Source of the DNA: Luteimonas sp. FCS-9
GTDB lineage: Bacteria > Pseudomonadota > Gammaproteobacteria > Xanthomonadales > Xanthomonadaceae
Direction of reading: 5' to 3'
Length of the DNA: 64,000 nt
Assembly: GCF_001014645.1 (NCBI RefSeq)
Contig: NZ_LASZ01000015.1
Coordinates: 25,326-89,325, forward strand
Shown here: one piece after another, positions 33,047 to 41,541 of the stretch
Layout: every line of letters starts with the position of its first letter
Numbering within the stretch: position 1 is the stretch's first letter
Program-made: the position numbers and the translations under genes
Notes under the pieces: generated by a model
Database searches by the model: none
Seen by the model: the letters and a program-made list of their open reading frames with translations, nothing else
Told to the model about the DNA's origin: nothing

Positions 33047-33961
33047 ATGTCAAAACGGCACACCCCTGACATGACGCTCGTCACCGGCGCAGTCCGGTAT
33101 CGCGACCTGGCCTACGTGGCCATGACCGACGACAACATCGAGGCGAGGATCGGCCACACGCATCTGTACGACTGGGATCTGCAGCAGGACGGCGACGACA
33201 AATGGGGCTACATCGGCGCCACGTACTGGGCGACGGTGAGCATGGCCATCAGCCGGCATCCGCTGCAGCAGATGATCGCGATCTCGCCGGACGGCGAGGC
33301 GAAGTTGTTCGGCACCCAGGACGACCGCGAGGAGCGGATCCACGCGCCCGGCAGCGACCCCGCCGAACGGGGTCACCTGCGTGCGGTGCGCACCATCGGC
33401 GAGCGGACCTTCGCCGTCGGCATGCACCGCCAGGTCTATCGCCGCGACGCGGTGGACCAGTGGACGTGCCTGGACGAGGCCATCCGTCCGGCAGTCGGCG
33501 AGGTCAAGGGCTTCGAGGCGATCGACGGCTTCGACGAAGCCGACCTGTACGCGGTCGGTTGGGACGGCGAGATCTGGCACTTCGACGGCCGGCAGTGGAC
33601 GCAGCGGCCGAGCCCGACCGCGCACGTGCTGACCGGCGTGCTGTGCGCGGGCGACGGGCAGGTCTATGCATGGGGACGCCGCGGCCTGGTCGTGGCCGGC
33701 CGGGGCGAGGACTGGCGGGTGCTGCCGCTCGATCCGCTTGTCGGCGACATCGGCGACATGGCCTGGCACGCCGGCACGCTGTATGTCGCCACGCGCACCG
33801 GCCTGTCCACGCTGGACGGCGGGACCCTGTCGCCGGTGGCGTTCGGTGCCGATGCACCGGACACCGTCGGTACGCTGAGCACGGCCGACGGCATGCTGTG
33901 GGCGATCGGCCCGAAGGACATCATGGCCCTCGAAGACGGCACCTGGCGCAGGATCGAGTAG
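33047..33961 (+). CDS. Beta-propeller-like paralogue P6
   Basis: 304 residues; a second Met (MTLVTGAVRYRDLAYV) eight codons in would match the P4 start better (GGAVRYHDLAYV). The N-terminal third pairs with P4 (ISRHPLQQMIAISPDGEAKL, QDDREERIHAPG). Core repeats: TFAVGMHRQVYRRDAVDQW, LYAVGWDGEIWHFDGRQW, VYAWGRRGLVVAGRGEDW, LYVATRTGLSTLDGGTLS and the final MALEDGTWRRIE. No signal peptide. Last gene of the array. Confidence 0.8.
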   Translation: MSKRHTPDMTLVTGAVRYRDLAYVAMTDDNIEARIGHTHLYDWDLQQDGDDKWGYIGATYWATVSMAISRHPLQQMIAISPDGEAKLFGTQDDREERIHAPGSDPAERGHLRAVRTIGERTFAVGMHRQVYRRDAVDQWTCLDEAIRPAVGEVKGFEAIDGFDEADLYAVGWDGEIWHFDGRQWTQRPSPTAHVLTGVLCAGDGQVYAWGRRGLVVAGRGEDWRVLPLDPLVGDIGDMAWHAGTLYVATRTGLSTLDGGTLSPVAFGADAPDTVGTLSTADGMLWAIGPKDIMALEDGTWRRIE

Positions 33962-34107
33962 TACGGCACGGCCCTGGCTGCCGGCGCGACCGCGCAATGC
34001 CTCGACGTCGGACGCGCGCAGACGCGCGGCGCGGCCGCTATCCTTGCGCGCTCGTTCGATCCGCGCGGTCCGTCCCGGCCGTTCCGTCTCCTTCCCCCGG
34101 CACGGCC

Positions 34108-35127
34108 ATGTCCCTGACCTCCTTCCTGCGCGCGCGCGACATCGAGTTCTCGCTGCGGCGCTACGGCATCGAGGCGCTCAACGCGATGACGCTGGGCCTG
34201 TTCGGCTCGCTGGTGATCGGGCTGATCCTCAAGACCGTCGGCGGCTGGACCGCGCAGGCGTGGCTGATCGACGCCGGCACGATGGCGCAGCAGGCCATGG
34301 GGGCCGCGATCGGCGTGGCGGTCGCCTACGGATTGAAGGGCCCGCCGATCGTGATCTTCGCCAGCGCCGCGACGGGGCTGCTGGGCGCGAAGCTCGGCGG
34401 GCCGGTCGGCTGCTTCGTCGCGGTCGCGGTGGGCACCGAGATCGGCAAGCTGGTCAGCCGCACGACGCCGATCGACATCATCGTGACGCCTGCCGCAGCG
34501 CTGGTCGCCGGCTTCGCCACCGCGCATGCGCTGGCGCCGGTGATCGGCAACGTGCTCGCGGCGACCGGGCAGACCATCGAATGGGCGATGACGCTGCAGC
34601 CGCTGCTGATGAGCGTGCTGATCGCCGTGGCGATGGGCATGATCCTGACCGGCCCGACTTCGAGCGCGGCGCTGGCGATCTCGCTGGGCCTGGGCGGCCT
34701 GGCCGGCGGCGCGGCGACGGTGGGCTGCGCGGCGCAGATGGTCGGCTTCGCGGTCATGAGCTGGCGCGAGAACGGCACGTCTGGGCTGCTCAGCCAGGGC
34801 CTGGGCACGAGCATGCTGCAGCTGCCCAACATCGTGCGCAATCCGCGGATCTGGATCCCGCCGACGCTGGCCGGCGCGATCCTCGGTCCCGTCGCGACGC
34901 TGGGTTTCGGCATGCAGAACGTGCCGACCGGCTCGGGCATGGGCACCAGCGGCTTCGTCGGCCAGGTCGGCACGTTGGCGGCGATGGGGCACGCGCCGTC
35001 GGTGTGGCTGTCGATCGGCCTGTTGCATTTCCTGGCACCGGCGCTGCTGACGCTGGCGATCGCCGCACCGATGCGGCGCCGCGGCTGGATCCGGCCGGGC
35101 GACCTGAAAGTCGACGCCAGGCTCTGA
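34108..35127 (+). CDS. PTS EIIC-like membrane permease (PfoR type)
   Basis: 339 residues with about nine hydrophobic segments, for example LNAMTLGLFGSLVIGLILKT, AMGAAIGVAVAYGL, LLMSVLIAVAMGMILTGPTS and HFLAPALLTLAIAAPMRRRG. Motifs GPPIVIFASAATGLLGAKLG, TPIDIIVTPAAALVAGFA and FGMQNVPTGSGMGTSGFVGQ match the PTS_EIIC_2 family. No EIIA, EIIB or EI gene is nearby, so transport by phosphorylation is unproven. The Met chosen is the first after the arginine-rich non-coding part of the frame. Confidence 0.86.
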   Translation: MSLTSFLRARDIEFSLRRYGIEALNAMTLGLFGSLVIGLILKTVGGWTAQAWLIDAGTMAQQAMGAAIGVAVAYGLKGPPIVIFASAATGLLGAKLGGPVGCFVAVAVGTEIGKLVSRTTPIDIIVTPAAALVAGFATAHALAPVIGNVLAATGQTIEWAMTLQPLLMSVLIAVAMGMILTGPTSSAALAISLGLGGLAGGAATVGCAAQMVGFAVMSWRENGTSGLLSQGLGTSMLQLPNIVRNPRIWIPPTLAGAILGPVATLGFGMQNVPTGSGMGTSGFVGQVGTLAAMGHAPSVWLSIGLLHFLAPALLTLAIAAPMRRRGWIRPGDLKVDARL

Positions 35128-35218
35128 TCGCGCTGCGCGCCGCTGCGCCTGTTCCCCGCGCCCGCCGCCGGCGGCCACGCCGATCAGGGACGAGCCGGCT
35201 CCTGGACCCAGACACGAC

Positions 35219-35242
35219 AATGCCGCCCCGAAGGGCGGCATT
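35219..35242 (-). terminator. Strong hairpin terminator with TTCG tetraloop
   Basis: AATGCCGCCC and GGGCGGCATT form a perfect 10-bp stem; on the minus strand the loop is TTCG, an extra-stable tetraloop. It lies 18 bases past the stop of the Ala-rich protein gene and also serves the convergent permease gene end. Confidence 0.7.
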
Positions 35243-35260
35243 CGCGGCATGCCACCGGGC

Positions 35261-35734
35261 TCAGGCCCAGAGCTGCTCGATCGTGTTCAGGGCCAGGCCG
35301 TGGGTCGGCGAGGTCGGGGCCTGGGAAATGCAACTGCTGACACCCTCGTCCTTCTTCATGCCTTCGACCGCCTGGCGGGCGGTATCGACCGCAGCCGCAG
35401 CGTGCTGTGCATCCTCGGCCGCGAACGCCGCCGCCGACTCGGTCGTTGGATTGGGGGTTTGCGCTGCGATGTCGGCGACCGCCTGGGCCGCTTCCGAGAG
35501 CTGCTGCGATGCGGCCTCGGCCTGGGACAGCGCCGCTTCGGCCGCACACACGTCGCCCGCCTCGACTGCGGACATGGCGGCCTCAGCAGAGCGCGACGCC
35601 TGGGACGATGCAGGGCCCATGGCCTCGACGGCGCTGGCAGCCGCCTCGGCCGCCGCGGAGTTCGCCGCGTCGTTGGCGGCATCCGCCGCGTTGGAACCGC
35701 CACCACCCGAAACGCCAGAGGCACCATCCGTCAT
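35261..35734 (-). CDS. Alanine-rich low-complexity protein
   Basis: 157 residues from MTDGASGVSGGGGSNAADAA; GGAG lies six bases before this ATG, which favours it over a TTG four codons earlier. The body is an Ala/Glu/Ser-rich helix (SAAAEAAASAVEAM, EAALSQAEAASQQLSEAAQA), likely coiled-coil or self-associating, with single Cys residues at ~67 and near the end. The final 30 residues are less repetitive (VSSCISQAPTSPTHGLALN). No signal peptide. Function unknown. It has its own terminator. Confidence 0.65.
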   Translation of the reverse strand: MTDGASGVSGGGGSNAADAANDAANSAAAEAAASAVEAMGPASSQASRSAEAAMSAVEAGDVCAAEAALSQAEAASQQLSEAAQAVADIAAQTPNPTTESAAAFAAEDAQHAAAAVDTARQAVEGMKKDEGVSSCISQAPTSPTHGLALNTIEQLWA

Positions 35735-36067
35735 GTCGTACTCCAACTCCGAAACCGTGGGGCACCGGCCCGTCGAGCGGCGCGATGCGATCGGCTGCCA
35801 ACGTAATGGCTGCCGGTGGCGCCAGGACCTGGGGGTCGCCCTAGGGGGAAAGCGACCGGTTCATCTTCGCGTCATCCCGTGCGCGGGGCGTCCCGGCGGG
35901 GTCCATGGCGCGTGGAAGACCCTTGAGGGGGCTGGCGGCGGATCGGCCCGGTTTGCGCCGGGCGGGCCCGCCCGGTAGGGTAGCGCCGTGCCATGCGCAC
36001 CGTGTGTCGTCCGGTGCCGTTCGTCTCGGTCACGCCTCCCTTTCTCATCCGCTTCCAAGGAGATCCC
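35735..36067. other. Intergenic region between the Ala-rich gene and the FKBP gene
   Basis: No coding sequence is supported in these 333 bases. An 18-base perfect palindrome CCGGGCGGGCCCGCCCGG sits at 35,958-35,975 and could be a regulator site or part of a leader hairpin. Promoters for both divergent genes must be here. Confidence 0.45.
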
Positions 36068-36532
36068 ATGGAGATCGCCGCTGCACGCGTCGCCAGCATC
36101 CACTACACCCTCACCAACGACGCCGGCGAGGTGCTCGACAAGTCGCCCGCCGGGCAACCGCTGCGTTACTTCCACGGCGGCGGCAACATCATCCCGGGCC
36201 TGGAGAAGGCGCTGGCCGGCCGCAAGGTCGGCGACACGCTGACCGTGGACGTGCCGCCGCAGGAGGCCTACGGCGTGCGCAACGACGAGCTGGTCCAGAC
36301 GCTGCCGCGCGAGGCCTTCCAGGGCGTGGACGCCATCGAGCCTGGCATGCAGTTCCAGGCGCAGGGCGGCCAGGGCTCGGTGCTGGTGACCGTGGTGGAC
36401 GTCACCGACACGCAGGTCCGCATCGACGGCAACCATCCCCTGGCCGGGCAGACCCTGCACTTCGCCGTCGAGGTCGCCGAGGTCCGCGAGGCGACCGAGG
36501 ACGAAAAGAACGTCGGCCGCGTGCAGGCCTGA
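36068..36532 (+). CDS. FKBP-type peptidyl-prolyl isomerase (SlyD-like)
   Basis: 154 residues from MEIAAARVASIHYTLTNDAG with AAGGAGATCCC upstream. FHGGGNIIPGLEKALAGRKV and VDVPPQEAYGVRNDELVQTL are the FKBP halves around an inserted IF domain, as in SlyD/FkpB-type chaperone isomerases. The His-rich SlyD metal tail is absent; the end is AVEVAEVREATEDEKNVGRV. It is cytoplasmic, with no signal peptide. Catalysis of proline isomerisation and folding help is expected from the family. Confidence 0.92.
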   Translation: MEIAAARVASIHYTLTNDAGEVLDKSPAGQPLRYFHGGGNIIPGLEKALAGRKVGDTLTVDVPPQEAYGVRNDELVQTLPREAFQGVDAIEPGMQFQAQGGQGSVLVTVVDVTDTQVRIDGNHPLAGQTLHFAVEVAEVREATEDEKNVGRVQA

Positions 36533-36605
36533 GTCGCGTCGTGCCGGCCGGGCCGTGGTGGCCCGGGCGGTACGATCGCCCGCCGACCCCTACGGAGATA
36601 CCCGG

Positions 36606-36698
36606 ATGACCCTGCTGCAGTGGATCGGCCTCGGTCTGGCGATCGGCGTGGCCTACGCGGCGATCCGCGCGCTGTGGGCGCGATGGCGCGGGCGCTGA
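36606..36698 (+). CDS. 30-residue single-pass membrane peptide
   Basis: ATG preceded by GGAGATACCCGG. The peptide is MTLLQWIGLGLAIGVAYAAI followed by RALWARWRGR: one transmembrane helix and a basic end, a common layout for small regulatory membrane proteins. It lies 73 bases after the FKBP gene and ahead of the convergent dbpA end. I do not know a family. Confidence 0.45.
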   Translation: MTLLQWIGLGLAIGVAYAAIRALWARWRGR

Positions 36699-36729
36699 GC
36701 GCGCGTCGCAGCACGGCCGATACGCGGCG

Positions 36730-38112
<1,383 letters not shown>

Positions 38113-38243
38113 GCGCACATGATCGCAGGCGCGGGCCGTGCGCGTGGCATCGGCGTCGCTGGCGGCGGCGATCCCGGCTGCAATGGCCGCACGCGGCCGC
38201 GCGCCAAGCCCTTCCCTGGGGCTGCGGAGTATGAGCCGCGCCC

Positions 38244-39425
38244 TCAGGCGTAGAGCGAGACCTGTGCGTCGTCCTCGACGATCGCATGCGGCACGAAGCG
38301 GGCGCTGTCGCGGGTGATCGGGCCGTCGTCCTCGCGGATGCCGATGCCGCAGGCGACGTCGCCGACGACCCAGCTGCCGACCAGCGGGTAGCAGCCGTCG
38401 AACTGCGGCAGCGGATGCAGCGCCTGGCGGATGCAGGGGCCGGCGTAGGGGCCTTCGCTCTCGAGCCAGCGGCCGTCGGGCAGGTGCATGGCGACGTTCG
38501 CGCCCTCGCGCGAATGCAGCGGCTTGCGCACCCAGCCGGCCGGCAGCGCGCCGCCGTCGTCGAATTCCGCGGCCAGCAGGTTGGGATGGCCGCGATGGCG
38601 TTCCCACAGCAGCGGCAGGACGCCCTTGTTGCTGAGCAATGCCTTCCACGGCGGCTCGAGCAGGCGCAGGCCGGAGCCCGGCAGCGCGCGGCCGAAATCC
38701 TCGGCGAACAGGTCCTCGAGCGGGTAGAGCTTGAACAGCGTGCCGATCACGGTGTCGTCGAGATCGGTGAAGCGGCCGTCGTCCGCCAGCCCGACGTCCT
38801 CGATCGCGATCGGCGCGCCGTGCAGGCCGGCCTGGGCGGCGCAGTCGCGCAGATAGTCGACCGTGCCCTGGTCTTCCTCGGAGTCGCGCGAGGCGGCGAA
38901 CAGCAGCGGCGGCGGCAGCTGCGTCGACAGCGCACCGAAGCGCTCGACCAGCGCCTCGTGGATCGAATTGAACTGGTCGGCGTCGGCCGGCAGGCGGCCG
39001 GCCTCGCGCTGGTCCTCCAGCCACTGCCACTGGAAGAACGCAGCCTCGAACAGCGAGGTCGGGGTGTCGTAGTTGAGCTCGTAGAGCTTGGCCGGACCCT
39101 GGCCGTCGTAGGCGAAGTCCAGACGGCCGTAGAGATGGCCCTCGCGGCGGCGCCAGCTCTCGGCGACCCAGTCGCGGAACGGGGCGGGGATCGCCAGGCG
39201 CTGCATCAGCGCATCGCTGCCGGCGATCTCGTCGACGAGATCGAGCGCCATCGCGTGCAGCTCGGCGCTCGGATCCTCGAGGTCGTCCTCGATCTGCCGC
39301 AGCGTGAACGCGTAGTAGGCGCGTTCGTCCCAGTAGCGGGCACCGTCGATGGTGTGGAATCGGAAACCGCTTTCGGCAGCGCGCGCGCGCCAGTCACCGC
39401 GCTCGACGATCGCGATCCGCCGCAC
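38244..39425 (-). CDS. ygiC: Glutathionylspermidine synthase-like ATP-grasp protein (YgiC/YjfC)
   Basis: 393 residues from a GTG two bases after the ygiB stop. RRIAIVERGDWRARAAESGF and WDERAYYAFTLRQIEDDLED open the family domain. LYELNYDTPTSLFEAAFFQW, LEPPWKALLSNKGVLPLLWE and VRKPLHSREGANV are the ATP-grasp parts. It resembles the synthetase domain only, without the amidase. The E. coli YgiC role is not proven; a peptide or polyamine ligase activity is inferred. It is cotranscribed with ygiB. Confidence 0.9.
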   Translation of the reverse strand: MRRIAIVERGDWRARAAESGFRFHTIDGARYWDERAYYAFTLRQIEDDLEDPSAELHAMALDLVDEIAGSDALMQRLAIPAPFRDWVAESWRRREGHLYGRLDFAYDGQGPAKLYELNYDTPTSLFEAAFFQWQWLEDQREAGRLPADADQFNSIHEALVERFGALSTQLPPPLLFAASRDSEEDQGTVDYLRDCAAQAGLHGAPIAIEDVGLADDGRFTDLDDTVIGTLFKLYPLEDLFAEDFGRALPGSGLRLLEPPWKALLSNKGVLPLLWERHRGHPNLLAAEFDDGGALPAGWVRKPLHSREGANVAMHLPDGRWLESEGPYAGPCIRQALHPLPQFDGCYPLVGSWVVGDVACGIGIREDDGPITRDSARFVPHAIVEDDAQVSLYA

Positions 39426-39427
39426 GC

Positions 39428-40006
39428 TCAGCCGCCGCTGCTGCGGCCGCGTCCCGAGGCGCCGAAGCCCCCGCGCTGCGCGGTCATCGCGCGGTCCGGA
39501 GTGGCAGCGACCGGCGTCAGACCGGCGCGGCCGGGGGCGGTCGCGCCCGCAGCGCCGGAGGGCCGCAACCAGCCATCGGTGTTGCTGCGCCAGGCCGGCG
39601 TGGCCTGCGGGCGGCCGGGCGCGGCGCCGCGCGCCTGGCCCGCGGCCGGCTGCTGGGCGAGCCCCGCGCGGTTGCCGCTCATCATCTGCGACAGGAAGAA
39701 GCCGGCCATCATCGGCCCGATGAACGAATGGCCGGTCGAGGTGCGCTGCTCGACGCAGTCCTCGGCCGGGTAGTCCTGCGCGCAGGCCTCGCGGCTGCCG
39801 TACTGCGGCGCGGCATCGGCGGCCTGCTGGCGCGCCTGCTCGAACGCGACGCGGCAGTTGGAGGCGTCTCCGGTCTGCTCGGTGCAGCGCTCGACCGAGG
39901 TGAACAGGCCTTCCTGCATCTGCACCGGCTGCTCGCGCTGGCAGGCGGTGAACAGCAGGGGCGCGGCGCCCATCAGCAGCAGGGCCGTCGTCTTCGATCG
40001 CTTCAT
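39428..40006 (-). CDS. ygiB: DUF1190 family lipoprotein (YgiB-like)
   Basis: 192 residues. The lipoprotein signal is MKRSKTTALLLMGAAPLLFTAC with lipobox LFTAC. The DUF1190 core follows: MQEGLFTSVERCTEQTGDAS, CRVAFEQARQQAADAAPQYG and DYPAEDCVEQR. The conserved Cys residues may form disulfides. The C-terminal 60 residues are Gly/Ala/Arg-rich. It precedes ygiC by two bases, the known ygiB-ygiC order. Confidence 0.88.
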   Translation of the reverse strand: MKRSKTTALLLMGAAPLLFTACQREQPVQMQEGLFTSVERCTEQTGDASNCRVAFEQARQQAADAAPQYGSREACAQDYPAEDCVEQRTSTGHSFIGPMMAGFFLSQMMSGNRAGLAQQPAAGQARGAAPGRPQATPAWRSNTDGWLRPSGAAGATAPGRAGLTPVAATPDRAMTAQRGGFGASGRGRSSGG

Positions 40007-40092
40007 GCGCGCGCTCCTCGTCGTGGTGGGCGGTTCCAGCCCGCCATGATGCCGCGTGCGCGCGGCGCGGGCAAAGCGCCGCGATGGCCGGT

Positions 40093-40992
40093 TCAGTCGA
40101 ACAGCAGGCTGCGGTGGGTCGCGGCGCCGGCCATCGCGCCATCGCCGATCGCCAGCGCGACGCTGTGCGCGGCGCGCGCGGCGTCGCCGCAGGCGAAGAC
40201 GCCGGGGACCGACGTGGCCTGCGTCGCGTCGGTGCGCACAAAGGCGCCCAGCGGCCCGTCCTCGAACGCGCAGCCGAGCTGCTCGGCCAGCGGGCTGGCG
40301 ACCTGGGTCCGGCTGGCGACAAACAGGCCGTCGCACGCGACCCGTCGGCCATCCTCGAGTTCGACGTCCGCATGCCCGGACACCACGGCGATCCGCGCCG
40401 GCTCGATGCGCACGCCACGGGCGGCGAGCGCGGCGCGCTGCGCATCGTCGGGCGCGAAGCGACCGTCGAGGAAGAACGTCACCGTGCCCCAGTCGGGGAG
40501 CATCAGCGCGTGGTGCATCGAGACCTCGCTGACGGCGATCACGCCGATGCGGCCGCGGTCGAGTTCGTAGCCGTGGCAGTACGGGCAGTGGAACACGCTG
40601 CGGCCCCAGCGCGGCTGCAGGCCGTCGATCGGCGGCAGCGTGTCGACCACGCCGGTCGCCAGCACCAGCCGGCGCGCCTGCACCCGATGGCCGGCGTCGT
40701 CCTCGACCGCGAACAGGCCGATCCCGCCGTCGGCGCGCACCGCGGTCGCCTGCCGCCACGTGACGGTCGGATAGGCCAGCACCTGGGCGCGGGCGTCGGC
40801 GGCGATCGCGTCCGGTGCGCGTCCGTCCTGGCCGATCAGGCCATGGGAGGCGGACGCGAAGCGGTTGCGGCGCTGGCCGGCATCGACGACGAGCACGCGC
40901 TGGCGCGCGCGGGCGAGCTGCATCGCGGCCGACAGGCCGGCATAGCTGCCGCCGACGACGACGGCATCGAAGGATTCGGGATGGTCAGGCAT
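40093..40992 (-). CDS. Thioredoxin-reductase-like FAD oxidoreductase
   Basis: 299 residues. The FAD motif is VVVGGSYAGLSAAMQLARAR. A CxxC (HCPYCHGYEL) lies at residues ~135-138, as in thioredoxin reductases, and GDAARAAHSVALAIGDGA binds FAD at the end. The NADP motif is weak (IGVIAVSEVSMHHALML). It is likely a bacillithiol- or ferredoxin-type disulfide reductase of unknown partner. It overlaps the upstream Rrf2 regulator gene by 8 bases, so the two are coupled and probably redox-linked. Confidence 0.83.
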   Translation of the reverse strand: MPDHPESFDAVVVGGSYAGLSAAMQLARARQRVLVVDAGQRRNRFASASHGLIGQDGRAPDAIAADARAQVLAYPTVTWRQATAVRADGGIGLFAVEDDAGHRVQARRLVLATGVVDTLPPIDGLQPRWGRSVFHCPYCHGYELDRGRIGVIAVSEVSMHHALMLPDWGTVTFFLDGRFAPDDAQRAALAARGVRIEPARIAVVSGHADVELEDGRRVACDGLFVASRTQVASPLAEQLGCAFEDGPLGAFVRTDATQATSVPGVFACGDAARAAHSVALAIGDGAMAGAATHRSLLFD

Positions 40993-41446
40993 GGTCGGTG
41001 CGCTCGCAGGGGACGGAAGGGGCGTGCGGCATGCGCCGCGCGAACGAGGCGGCCAGCTCGGCCAGCGTCACCTCGCCCAGGCGCGCGATCAGCAGGGCCT
41101 CGGCATCGCGGAAGGCGACGTCGAGCGCGTCGTTGACGGCCTGTTCGACCAGGCACTCGGGCTGCGCCAGCCGGTGGCCCATCGCGAACACGGTCGGCTC
41201 GCCGACCGCGCGGTAGATGTCGAGCAGCGTCACCGTGCGCAGGTCGCAGCCCAGCGTCCAGCCGCCGCCCGGGCCCTTGGCCGAGGCGACGTAGCCGCGC
41301 TCGCGCAGGCTGGCGAGCGTGCGGCGCACGACGACGGGATTGGTGCCCAGCGCGCGCGCCAGGGTCTCGGAGGTCAGCGGGCCGTCGTGCTGGGCCATGT
41401 GCAGCAGCACGTGCAGGACGGAAGACAGGCGGCTGTCGCGTTTCAT
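40985..41446 (-). CDS. Rrf2-family regulator
   Basis: 153 residues from MKRDSRLSSVLHVLLHMAQH. The winged helix has LTSETLARALGTNPVVVRRT, LASLRERGYVASAKGPGGGW and DLRTVTLLDIYRAVGEPTVF, the YwnA-like Rrf2 subgroup. Cys residues are at GCDL, PECLV and VPCER; spacing differs from the IscR cluster ligands, so a thiol sensor is more likely than Fe-S. It is transcribed with the oxidoreductase it probably controls, and a palindrome lies directly upstream of its start. Confidence 0.85.
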   Translation of the reverse strand: MKRDSRLSSVLHVLLHMAQHDGPLTSETLARALGTNPVVVRRTLASLRERGYVASAKGPGGGWTLGCDLRTVTLLDIYRAVGEPTVFAMGHRLAQPECLVEQAVNDALDVAFRDAEALLIARLGEVTLAELAASFARRMPHAPSVPCERTDHA

Positions 41447-41447
41447 G

Positions 41448-41467
41448 TAACTCAAGATATTACGTTA
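41448..41467. promoter_or_regulatory. Imperfect palindrome before the Rrf2 gene
   Basis: TAACTCAAGATATTACGTTA matches its own complement at 14 of 20 positions (TAAC...GTTA ends). It begins one base upstream of the start codon in an AT-rich pocket, so it could be an autoregulatory operator over the -10 region. Confidence 0.45.
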
Positions 41468-41541
41468 AGCGGGCGGCGGCAAGCGGCGGCGCACGGCGCG
41501 ATCGGCCTAGACTGCGGCTTCCTCCCGGTGGAATCCCCTCG

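Noticed and set aside
34108..35127. The EIIC-like permease as part of the propeller array
   Set aside because: It is a complete permease of a known family with no sequence or operon link to P6 beyond adjacency.
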